13,145 bases of DNA, taken from Promethearchaeota archaeon. Its GTDB lineage: Archaea; Asgardarchaeota; Lokiarchaeia; Sigyniarchaeales; SOKP01. The stretch's first letter is position 1. Each line of letters opens with the position of its first letter. A program made the translations under genes and the position numbers. Under the pieces are notes generated by a model. That model searched no databases, had not been told where the DNA came from, and saw only the letters and a list, made by a program, of their open reading frames with translations. Of the stretch, positions 7,273 through 13,145 are shown piece after piece. Location of the stretch: the NCBI GenBank assembly GCA_030615145.1, contig JAUWZT010000085.1:1-13145 (forward strand). Reading direction: 5' to 3'.

Positions 7273-7357
7273 TTTTCGTTTTTCTTCCGTTTTTTTAGAT
7301 TATTTAAATTAAAACTAAATATTTAAAAAATTTAATTATTGATTAAACTTTTGATCG

Positions 7358-8260
7358 TCATTCTTCGTTAATATCAAGAATGTTCGAAATGAACATTTCA
7401 CGATTAAATGGCTCTAAATCGTCATATCCTTGACCTGTTCCTACAAATAAAATAGGTTTTTTAGTTTCGTAAGATATTGATAACGCAGCACCACCCTTAG
7501 CGTCGGCATCTAATTTGGTTAGAATGTTTGCATCAATTCCTATGTTATTATTAAACTCTTTGGCTTGGGTTAACGCGTCATTTCCAGCAAGGCTATCTCC
7601 AATAAAAAAGACTAAATCTGGTTCGGCAACTTTAACGATTTTTTGCATTTCTCTCATTAAATTTTTATTACTAACTTGTCTCCCCGCAGTATCAACTAGT
7701 ACAACGTTAATTCCTTTTGCTGTTGCGTGTTGTATTGCATCAAAAGCAACACTTGCAGGATCTGATTTATATTCATGCTTGATAACTCTAATTCCTACGT
7801 TTTGCATATGGTAAGAGAGTTGTTCTATTGCCGCCGCTCTAAACGTGTCCGCAGCCGCAGCTACAGAAGATAAATTATTATTTTTTAAATAATGAGCTAT
7901 TTTTGCAATTGTAGTAGTTTTCCCAGTCCCGTTTACACCTAAAAAAACTATAATATATGGCAAATTTTTAGAATTTTTAATATTTATCTCATCCAATAAA
8001 TTTATATCTTTTTCAGGCGTTAAAATGTCGGTAATTACATCTTTTAAAACATCAAATAAAAGTTTTCTTTTTGACGACAATAGACCAATCTCTACGCCCT
8101 TAAGCGACTCTTTTATTTTATCGCAGAGGATATCTGCGGTTTCGGTAGCTACATCATTTCCAATTAATAATAAATTCAGATCGTATAAAGCGTCATCTAA
8201 ACTTTTGTCAGATAAAGTCTTTTTAACGAAAATAGAGAAAACATTACCTAATTTTTTCAT
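7358..8260 (-). CDS. ftsY: Signal recognition particle receptor FtsY
   Basis: About 300 residues with the N and G domains of SRP-type GTPases. Numbering from ATG 8260: P-loop GVNGTGKTTT near 108-117, DTFRAAAIEQL near 138-148, DTAGR near 190-194, TKLDADAKGGAALS near 248-261 and the FtsY-specific ending GTGQGYDDLEPF near 274-285. FtsY docks the SRP-ribosome complex at the membrane and both GTPases are activated on contact. The acidic A domain of bacterial FtsY is absent, as is common in archaea. An in-frame GTG at 8272 would add four residues; a TATA-like TTTTAAAA near 8291-8298 places the transcript start close to 8270, so the ATG is preferred. It lies downstream of pfdA with a 60-base gap. 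Confidence 0.93.
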   Translation of the reverse strand: MKKLGNVFSIFVKKTLSDKSLDDALYDLNLLLIGNDVATETADILCDKIKESLKGVEIGLLSSKRKLLFDVLKDVITDILTPEKDINLLDEINIKNSKNLPYIIVFLGVNGTGKTTTIAKIAHYLKNNNLSSVAAAADTFRAAAIEQLSYHMQNVGIRVIKHEYKSDPASVAFDAIQHATAKGINVVLVDTAGRQVSNKNLMREMQKIVKVAEPDLVFFIGDSLAGNDALTQAKEFNNNIGIDANILTKLDADAKGGAALSISYETKKPILFVGTGQGYDDLEPFNREMFISNILDINEE

Positions 8261-8323
8261 TGACTTAACCACATGAATTGAAGATTAATACTATTTTAAA
8301 ATAAGTGAAAAACTCAAATTATT

Positions 8324-8734
8324 TTAGCCCATTTTACCTTGAAACATTTGGTTTATTCCTTGGAGGTTATAATCCAAGGTTAGAATTCTCTCTTTTAAAA
8401 ACTTTAGTTGTTCATTATGTTGTTTCATAAGTTTATTGATAAATTCAATAGATTCTTCAATCGTTTTTTCAATTACGGTGTCTTGGTTAACAGACACAAG
8501 AACTTTTTTTGTATCTATAAATGATCCTTTTATGCTCACTAGACCACCAATTGGGATTAGAATCTCGTCGTTTTCATCTACACCATTTTTTAAATTATCA
8601 AGAGTTTTTTTTGTAGTGTATAAATTTCCAAGAGACGCATTGACTATTTCAAATTGCCCTTGGAACATGTCTCGTTGTTCTTTAATATACCTGAATTGCT
8701 GTAATTGTTTTTCAAAATTTTTGTTGTTTTCCAT
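8324..8734 (-). CDS. pfdA: Prefoldin subunit alpha
   Basis: A 136-residue protein with the prefoldin alpha layout: an N-terminal coiled coil (residues about 5-45), a central beta-hairpin region with ILIPIGGLVSIKGSFIDTKKVLVSVNQDTVIEKT, and a C-terminal coiled coil ending in GINQMFQGKMG. Two alpha and four beta subunits form the jellyfish-shaped chaperone that holds unfolded proteins and passes them to the thermosome. ATG 8734 is preferred to the in-frame TTG 8743. It sits between rpl18a and ftsY, the usual archaeal order. No beta subunit is in the window. Confidence 0.9.
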   Translation of the reverse strand: MENNKNFEKQLQQFRYIKEQRDMFQGQFEIVNASLGNLYTTKKTLDNLKNGVDENDEILIPIGGLVSIKGSFIDTKKVLVSVNQDTVIEKTIEESIEFINKLMKQHNEQLKFLKERILTLDYNLQGINQMFQGKMG

Positions 8735-8761
8735 ACGAATCAACTATAGGTGAGAAAGTTT

Positions 8762-8995
8762 TTATTGCGATAATTCGCGAATAAGATAATCTTTACACTC
8801 TTCTGGAGAAATCACTTTTATTTCTTGAATATTTATTTGTCTTCTCAAAATGCCGATTGATGTGACTTTAGTAAGTGCTTTTTCAAGAGCATTTTCTTCG
8901 CTTAAGGCTCGAACTTCCTTTCGAAACAAATATTTTTTATGTTTCATTTTGTAGGTACCTACAATCCTGTAAATTTTAATCGATCGATCTGACAT
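8762..8995 (-). CDS. rpl18a: Ribosomal protein L18a (LX, L20a)
   Basis: A 77-residue large-subunit protein. It matches archaeal LX/L18Ae: YRIVGTYKMKHKKYLFRKEVRALSEENALEKAL, followed by the GILRRQINIQEIKVI block (family RRQIRIEEI). A good Shine-Dalgarno-like AGGAATTGAT lies seven bases or so before the ATG. It is positioned between tif6 and pfdA as in many archaea; the 101-base gap to tif6 contains AT-rich sequence that could carry its own promoter. Confidence 0.9.
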   Translation of the reverse strand: MSDRSIKIYRIVGTYKMKHKKYLFRKEVRALSEENALEKALTKVTSIGILRRQINIQEIKVISPEECKDYLIRELSQ

Positions 8996-9096
8996 GAGTT
9001 ATCAATTCCTATGTATCAACGAATTTACAATTGATAATTATTTTAAAAATATTAAATTTTTGCTTTTTTATTATGTATTGCTTAACACTAAAGAAT

Positions 9097-9777
9097 TTAG
9101 AGTTTTAGAACAGATGTAAGCCTCATTAGTTCGGGTCCAGTAGACGCCATCCCGAAAATACCACTCTGGTCGTTAATAATCGCTCCTGAGGAAAGATAAG
9201 GAATCCCTCGGTTAACAGTAGAGACATCCGTTTCATCTACTTTTAAAATTGTAGAAATAATTTCAATCTCTTCATCAGTTGCAAGAGGGTGTACTAAACA
9301 TCCATGGTTATTCGTTAAAGATATCGATCCGGGAAGATTGTTATTGACGAATTCGTAAACTATGGTTTCGACATTTAAAGTATCTTCAATCTGTTTTTTA
9401 TAATCTTTTAAAAAAGAAGAAATTATTGCGCCTTTATCATTACATAAAATCAAATTTCCAAAAGCATTATCTAAAGATTTGAGAATTCCTATCTTAAAAT
9501 TACTATTCAGCTCATCTGAACATATCTTTAACTTTTGAAGCTCATCGTCCCTAATTATATGGGGGACTATTATTCCGTATTTATTACTTGCCGTATATAC
9601 ACCGATTAAATTAGAATTATTAACTGAAATGGGAAAAAATGGAACTTTAAACACGCTTTCAATTTTCATCATAGCTGGTTTAAGCAAAGTAGATGGATAT
9701 AAACCAAATGAATTATTGACTGCTAAATAAACCCCTATAGAGTTCTTCCCGAATATCTGGTACTTTAAAATCGTCAT
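9097..9777 (-). CDS. tif6: Translation initiation factor aIF6
   Basis: A 226-residue anti-association factor. The pentein repeats are visible: FGKNSIGVYLAVNNSFGLYP at the N-terminus, then SNLIGVYTASNKYGIIVPHI, NAFGNLILCNDKGAIIS, TNNHGCLVHPLATDEE and the closing SGIFGMASTGPELMRL. aIF6 binds the large subunit near L14 and prevents premature joining with the small subunit; its eukaryotic homologue also acts in 60S maturation. Length equals the family norm. A TATA-like element lies about 35 bases upstream of the ATG, giving a very short leader and no Shine-Dalgarno, so it is probably transcribed separately from rpl31e. Confidence 0.93.
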   Translation of the reverse strand: MTILKYQIFGKNSIGVYLAVNNSFGLYPSTLLKPAMMKIESVFKVPFFPISVNNSNLIGVYTASNKYGIIVPHIIRDDELQKLKICSDELNSNFKIGILKSLDNAFGNLILCNDKGAIISSFLKDYKKQIEDTLNVETIVYEFVNNNLPGSISLTNNHGCLVHPLATDEEIEIISTILKVDETDVSTVNRGIPYLSSGAIINDQSGIFGMASTGPELMRLTSVLKL

Positions 9778-9807
9778 TTAACAAAACTAAGAAAGTCGTT
9801 ATGTGGA

Positions 9808-9815
9808 GTATAAAG
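9808..9815 (-). promoter_or_regulatory. TATA-like element for tif6
   Basis: Minus-strand CTTTATAC, preceded by AAAA, is placed so that transcription would start near 9786, about nine bases before the tif6 ATG. Confidence 0.35.
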
Positions 9816-9946
9816 TTTTAAACCATAAATATTTTATTAAAAATGGGTAAGTTTAATGAATCTACTAATAATCAATTAAAATTTCTGTTCTTAGCAAAAC
9901 TCTACCAGTATTTTAGTTAATATTTATGACTAAAAAATCACAATGA

Positions 9947-10183
9947 TTATTCTATCATTTTTAAAAATTCTAATTCATCGATGAAAGTTACACCTAAATC
10001 TCTGGCTTTTTTAAATTTCTTAGATTTAACATCGGGGTTATTTGTAACTAAATACCACAAATCGTTTGAAATGGCGTCTCTTATAACTCCTCCCTTCTCA
10101 ATCACTTTTGATTTTGCTTCTTCTTTATTCATAGTTTCTAAATTTCCCGAAAAGTAGAATTTTATTAAAGTTAAATCAGCTAT
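9947..10183 (-). CDS. Minimal stand-alone BRCT-domain protein
   Basis: A complete single BRCT domain with nothing else. From the ATG at 10132 one reads KSKVIEKGGVIRDAISNDLWYLVTNN and KKARDLGVTFIDELEFLKMIE, which is the GG turn, the W/YLV strand and the final IDE..F helix of BRCT. The first strand, KFYFSGNLET, is encoded in frame just upstream of that ATG, so the protein must begin earlier. The frame opens after TGA 10192-10190 and holds no ATG, GTG or TTG; ATA 10183, preceded by AAGGAAGATGATC, gives 78 residues. BRCT domains of this GxL type occur at the C-terminus of NAD-dependent DNA ligase, in RFC1 and in repair scaffolds, binding phosphopeptides or DNA ends. Alone it may be an adaptor or a ligase-derived remnant. 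Confidence 0.75.
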   Translation of the reverse strand: MADLTLIKFYFSGNLETMNKEEAKSKVIEKGGVIRDAISNDLWYLVTNNPDVKSKKFKKARDLGVTFIDELEFLKMIE

Positions 10184-10187
10184 ATTC

Positions 10188-10200
10188 GATCATCTTCCTT
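10188..10200 (-). promoter_or_regulatory. Shine-Dalgarno-like element before the BRCT gene
   Basis: Minus-strand AAGGAAGATGATC resembles the anti-SD complement AGGAGGTGATC and ends four bases before ATA 10183. Its internal ATG opens only a five-codon frame (MIEYS). Confidence 0.35.
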
Positions 10201-10312
10201 AAGTGTTTAGTTTTGAAATTTTACAACAAGAAGATTAAACGAAGTAGCTTTTAAAATTAAATGACTATTAAAAATTTTTAATTTTTAGAATAAAGATAGT
10301 GTATTTGTATGT

Positions 10313-10768
10313 TTATTCGGCCAAATAAACAACTACTAAGCCGTCAATGTTCTTAGTTGCCCTGACCTTTATTTTTCTTGGAGGCTTTTGAATGCCTCTT
10401 GACCATATCTTTTCATTTACAGGTTGTGAAATAATTAGAGATTCAGGTTTGAAATGGCGTTCCATAAATTCACGTAAAAAGCGTATGGCTTTCTTAGCTC
10501 TTTTATTACGTGGGCCGTGTCTTGCTTTTGCTAGAGGAATCACATATATTCGTTCATCTATAATTTCTTCTTTAGGGGCTTCTTCCTCTTCTAGTTCTTC
10601 TAATTCTTCTTCAAAAACTTCGCTAACTTCTTCTTCAGAAATCTCATCTAAACTAAATTCTTCGATCTCTTTTATTTCTTCGTCTTCTACTTTTTCAACT
10701 TCTTCAGAATCAGTTAGTTCTTCCTCTAAGTCGTCCAAACTGATTTCTTTTGATTTTTTTTTTGCCAT
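10313..10768 (-). CDS. rpl31e: Ribosomal protein L31e with long acidic N-terminal tail
   Basis: A 151-residue protein. Residues about 72-151 are a normal L31e: ERIYVIPLAKARHGPRNKRAKKAIRFLREFM, then VNEKIWSRGIQKPPRKIKVRA and the family-typical ending DGLVVVYLAE. L31e lies at the polypeptide exit tunnel. Residues about 7-71 are an unusual extension in which more than half of the positions are Glu or Asp, broken by short SLDD, SLDE and AP motifs. No internal start codon would give the short form. Archaeal L31e is usually 80-100 residues. It lies 34 bases after rpl39e in the conserved order. Confidence 0.92.
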   Translation of the reverse strand: MAKKKSKEISLDDLEEELTDSEEVEKVEDEEIKEIEEFSLDEISEEEVSEVFEEELEELEEEEAPKEEIIDERIYVIPLAKARHGPRNKRAKKAIRFLREFMERHFKPESLIISQPVNEKIWSRGIQKPPRKIKVRATKNIDGLVVVYLAE

Positions 10769-10802
10769 TTTAAATCAAGAATGTTATAAATTTGTCTTTA
10801 AC

Positions 10803-10964
10803 TTAATCGCTTTTTAATCTTCTATTTCGCCACTGTCTTCCCGAGTATGGGTTGTTTCTAACTTTGCCTCCAGTTCTCTTAACAACCCATGTTGGAACTG
10901 AGCGATTTTGGTTAAGCTTTTTAGCTCTTCTTAATTTTGAGGGTAGATCTTTATTACGAGCCAT
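10803..10964 (-). CDS. rpl39e: Ribosomal protein L39e
   Basis: A 53-residue, strongly basic protein beginning MARNKDLPSKLRRAKKLNQN and continuing RSVPTWVVKRTGG, with the family-typical RRxWRxxRL-like end (RQWRNRRLKSD). L39e threads along the wall of the peptide exit tunnel. It is found in its standard place between pdcd5 and rpl31e, 17 bases after the pdcd5 stop. The ATG is preceded by TTGAGATTAATATT, a weak Shine-Dalgarno. Confidence 0.95.
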   Translation of the reverse strand: MARNKDLPSKLRRAKKLNQNRSVPTWVVKRTGGKVRNNPYSGRQWRNRRLKSD

Positions 10965-10981
10965 AATATTAATCTCAACAT

Positions 10982-11323
10982 TTATTTTTTGATATTAAAT
11001 TCTTTTTTTTTTCCTGTGGTTGTAATTTGTTCTAAAATTTTTTTAAATTCTTTATCGGGTAATGGAGTAGCTCCACGTAGCTTCCCTGATTGGTACAATT
11101 GTATTAATTGTAATTCGATTTGTTCTGCGAATTGAGGTTTTACTATTCTTATGTTTTCTAATCGTTGGCGTCCTTCTTGGCTTAATACTTGTCTCATTAT
11201 TTGATATTTTTTGCTAACATATTCTTTTTGTTGATGTTCGGCATATTGTTGTTGGGCTGCTTGTTGCTTTAATTCTTCTAGTTTTCTTCTTCTAATGTTT
11301 TCTAATTCATCTTCATCGCTCAA
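10982..11323 (-). CDS. PDCD5/TFAR19-family DNA-binding protein
   Basis: A 113-residue helical protein with the PDCD5 pattern: an acidic start (SDEDELENIRRRKLEELKQQ), a Gln-rich helix, then QIMRQVLSQEGRQRLENIRIVKPQFAEQIELQLIQLYQSGKL, which is the three-helix core. Archaeal members bind DNA in vitro; in eukaryotes the homologue assists tubulin folding and stress responses. The start is TTG 11323, because no ATG or GTG fits the family N-terminus; GTGGT upstream is a weak Shine-Dalgarno. It follows rps19e after 33 bases in the conserved order. Confidence 0.9.
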   Translation of the reverse strand: MSDEDELENIRRRKLEELKQQAAQQQYAEHQQKEYVSKKYQIMRQVLSQEGRQRLENIRIVKPQFAEQIELQLIQLYQSGKLRGATPLPDKEFKKILEQITTTGKKKEFNIKK

Positions 11324-11356
11324 AGTTAGACCACAAAGAACAATTTATTTTTAAAT

Positions 11357-11779
11357 TTATTTTCTTAAAATTGCGTACGCAGTTCTCTCTAAGAGACTTG
11401 TTCCTTCTGGAGAAACAATCCTACCTTTTTTATCTTGTTTTACGATTAAATTGGCTTTTTCTAGCTGCTGTAACGCAACCCTAATAATTTTTCCGCTCCC
11501 TTTAGCACTGTGATGACGCCCTGGTCCTTTTCTATTTTTTCCTCCGTAATATTTTCTGAGTTTATTAACGCCAATTGGACCAAATTTTTTGATTTTTCTC
11601 AACAGCGAAGCGCATCTGATATACCAGAAATTTTCATGATCAATTGGAGCTAATTCCTTAAAAAATCCCGTCTTCCAAAATTGACTTCCTTCAGGCGGTT
11701 TGATTTCGGGATACTCCTTCAATTTTTCTGCTAATGATTTTATCAGTTTCTCGGGTTCTACGATATATATGCTAATAAT
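11357..11779 (-). CDS. rps19e: Ribosomal protein S19e, probably ATT-initiated
   Basis: The small-subunit protein S19e. Clear landmarks are PEIKPPEGSQFWKTGFFKE, NFWYIRCASLLRKIKKFGPIGVNKLRKYYGG, HHSAKGSGKIIRVALQQLEKA and the end SLLERTAYAILRK. The only standard start, TTG 11722, gives 121 residues and cuts off the conserved first helix. That helix is encoded in frame upstream: ISIYIVEPEKLIKSLAEKLKE equals the family start VxVYDVPAxKLIxxVAEKLKE. The frame there has no ATG, GTG or TTG back to the stop at 11800; ATT 11779 (or 11776) fits best and yields 140 residues, near the usual 145-150. GGTG lies just before it. It heads the minus-strand cluster and is divergent from the YhbY gene. Confidence 0.9.
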   Translation of the reverse strand: MISIYIVEPEKLIKSLAEKLKEYPEIKPPEGSQFWKTGFFKELAPIDHENFWYIRCASLLRKIKKFGPIGVNKLRKYYGGKNRKGPGRHHSAKGSGKIIRVALQQLEKANLIVKQDKKGRIVSPEGTSLLERTAYAILRK

Positions 11780-11810
11780 TAATACACCAAGAATTAATTA
11801 TTTATGATAC

Positions 11811-11838
11811 ATTTTAAAAGATTAAGTAGATTAAAAAT
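11811..11838. promoter_or_regulatory. Divergent promoters of rps19e and the YhbY gene
   Basis: In the 87-base gap the minus strand carries TTTTAAAAT (11811-11819), predicting a start near 11790, about eleven bases before ATT 11779. The plus strand carries TTAAAAAT (11831-11838), predicting a start near 11860, just before ATG 11867. Both are inferred from TATA spacing only. Confidence 0.4.
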
Positions 11839-11866
11839 TTTTTGATAATTATGGTATTTGGGGACA

Positions 11867-12136
11867 ATGAATCAAGACGAGTTTAAAAAAGTATTATTAT
11901 CACAACCACATTGTACTTTGGGAAAAAAAGGAATTACAGAAGAATTTAATGCTCATGTACGGCAATTACTTAAAAGATATAAAATAATAAAAATAAAAAT
12001 GTTAAAATCTATAGCAACTAAATCAAATATTAAAAGTATAGCAAACCAGATATCTCAAGCGACAGATTCGTATGTTTTAGATGTAAGAGGAAAAACTATT
12101 ATTGTTTCAAAGCATCAAATTAAAAAAAAGAATTAA
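11867..12136 (+). CDS. CRM-domain RNA-binding protein, YhbY family
   Basis: An 89-residue protein that is essentially one CRS1-YhbY (CRM) domain. The signature is CTLGKKGITEEFNAHVRQLLKRYKIIKIKML, with the GKKG loop (family GxxG, RNA contact) near residues 20-23, followed by a helical part and the closing VRGKTIIVSKHQ strand. Bacterial YhbY associates with pre-50S particles, so a role in ribosome assembly is the likely function here. ATG 11867 is preferred to TTG 11858 because TTGGGGA just before the ATG can act as a Shine-Dalgarno. It is first in the plus-strand group with Rpp21 and Nep1. Confidence 0.88.
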   Translation: MNQDEFKKVLLSQPHCTLGKKGITEEFNAHVRQLLKRYKIIKIKMLKSIATKSNIKSIANQISQATDSYVLDVRGKTIIVSKHQIKKKN

Positions 12137-12157
12137 AATCAACGTGAAATAACCTTA

Positions 12158-12487
<330 letters not shown>

Positions 12488-12524
12488 TTCATAGATAAAA
12501 AATATAATAAATTTCGGTTTAAAA

Positions 12525-13145
12525 ATGCCTTTAACGATAATTTTGGCAGAATGCGGACTAGAATTGATCCCCAAAGAAATTAGAAAGCATCCAGCTATCC
12601 AGAGGAACCTAAAAAGAGATAATTATTCCTCACAACTCCTTGATAACTCATTACATCATTCTGCGATGGTTAAGTTAAAAGATGTAGGAAAAAGAGGGCG
12701 TCCTGATATTACCCATAATTGCCTATTAAACGCTTTGGGATCTCCCTTGAATAAAAGTGGTAATTTAAAACTATATATTCATACTTTAAATAATAAAATA
12801 TTCGAAATTAATCCACAAATCAAAATCGCTAGAAATTATAATAAATTTAAAGGATTGATGGCAAAATTACTAAAAGAAAATGAAATTCGAATAAAAAATC
12901 TCCTATTAATATCAGAATTTAAAGGCACTTTAAGAGAATTAGTAAACTCCATTGATATTAAGGAAGTTATACTTTTTTCTAATAAAGGAGAACTAGCGGA
13001 AAATCCGCTCCTTTTATTTGATAATAATTTATCTAAAGATTTCATAATTATAATTGGTTGTTTTCAAAAGAATTTTTTTGCTGATGAAATTTTAAAACTA
13101 AGCAATAGACTTGTATCCATTTCTCATTATTCACTAGATGCGTGG
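12525..13145 (+). CDS. nep1: Nep1/Emg1 rRNA pseudouridine N1-methyltransferase (cut by window end)
   Basis: An open frame from ATG 12525 to the last base, 207 codons, with no stop. It matches Nep1 of the SPOUT superfamily: ILAECGLELIPKEI at the start, LLDNSLHHSAM near 38-48, the signature GKRGRPDITHNCLLNALGSPL near 55-75, LYIHTLNNKIFEINPQIKIARNYNKFKGLM, a GCFQKNFF loop near the knot and the final ISHYSLDAW. Nep1 methylates N1 of the pseudouridine in the hypermodified helix 35 position of SSU rRNA and assists 30S assembly as a dimer. Family length is about 220-230, so roughly 15-20 residues lie beyond the window. It begins 37 bases after rnp4. Confidence 0.93.
   Translation, partial: MPLTIILAECGLELIPKEIRKHPAIQRNLKRDNYSSQLLDNSLHHSAMVKLKDVGKRGRPDITHNCLLNALGSPLNKSGNLKLYIHTLNNKIFEINPQIKIARNYNKFKGLMAKLLKENEIRIKNLLLISEFKGTLRELVNSIDIKEVILFSNKGELAENPLLLFDNNLSKDFIIIIGCFQKNFFADEILKLSNRLVSISHYSLDAW

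Noticed and set aside
7515..8276. Two plus-strand frames (99 and 83 codons) opposite ftsY
   Set aside because: They are antisense to conserved GTPase motifs and have no homology that I can see.
9843..9920. 25-codon plus-strand micro-ORF between BRCT and tif6
   Set aside because: No Shine-Dalgarno and no family features; expected by chance in such a gap.
10392..10817. 141-codon serine-rich plus-strand frame
   Set aside because: It is the antisense of the Glu-rich L31e tail and also crosses the end of rpl39e; the Ser runs are reversed Glu codons.
12836..13045. 69-codon minus-strand frame
   Set aside because: It lies antisense within Nep1, whose plus-strand motifs are clear.

Overview
This is an AT-rich archaeal segment. 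Its core is the conserved archaeal run rps19e, pdcd5, rpl39e, rpl31e, tif6, rpl18a (LX), pfdA, ftsY, secE. Around it lie other archaeal or archaeal/eukaryotic genes: archaeal DnaG, Get3/ArsA, RNase P Rpp21, a YhbY-type RNA-binding protein and Nep1/Emg1. The strong AT bias and the mix with bacterial-type accessory genes would fit an Asgard (Lokiarchaeia-like) archaeon. That placement is inference; only 'archaeon' is secure from the sequence.

Layout. (A) 66-3051, minus strand: a compact accessory operon, tetR > MDR quinone-oxidoreductase-like dehydrogenase > class I SAM methyltransferase > DUF4386 membrane protein. It ends in oligo-T tracts and has an inverted-repeat operator candidate in front of tetR. 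(B) 3181-3447, plus: an 88-codon open fragment matching only the C-terminal end of S-adenosylhomocysteine hydrolase. (C) 3518-4543, minus: a Get3/ArsA-family ATPase. (D) 4544-5323: very AT-rich DNA with one weak 87-codon ORF. (E) 5324-6502, plus: dnaG. (F) 6545-6958, minus: an OsmC-like protein. (G) 7024-11779, minus: the ribosome/translation/secretion cluster, read rps19e to secE, interrupted by a tiny stand-alone BRCT protein between rpl31e and tif6. (H) 11867 to the right edge, plus: YhbY protein, RNase P Rpp21 and Nep1 (cut by the window end), divergent from rps19e.

How the genes fit together: region G and H products make or mature ribosomes (S19e, L39e, L31e, L18a, aIF6, YhbY, Nep1), process tRNA (Rpp21), fold nascent proteins (prefoldin) and deliver them to the membrane (FtsY, SecE; Get3 nearby). 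Region A looks like a separately regulated redox/methylation cassette, plausibly acquired by transfer.

The most notable points are: (1) rps19e and the BRCT gene appear to lack any ATG/GTG/TTG at the homology-supported start and may begin at ATT/ATA, with dnaG a third candidate; (2) the orphan C-terminal piece of AHCY beside the methyltransferase operon; (3) a long acidic N-terminal tail on L31e; (4) the minimal single-BRCT protein inside a ribosomal cluster. I saw no rRNA, tRNA, CRISPR array or insertion sequence.
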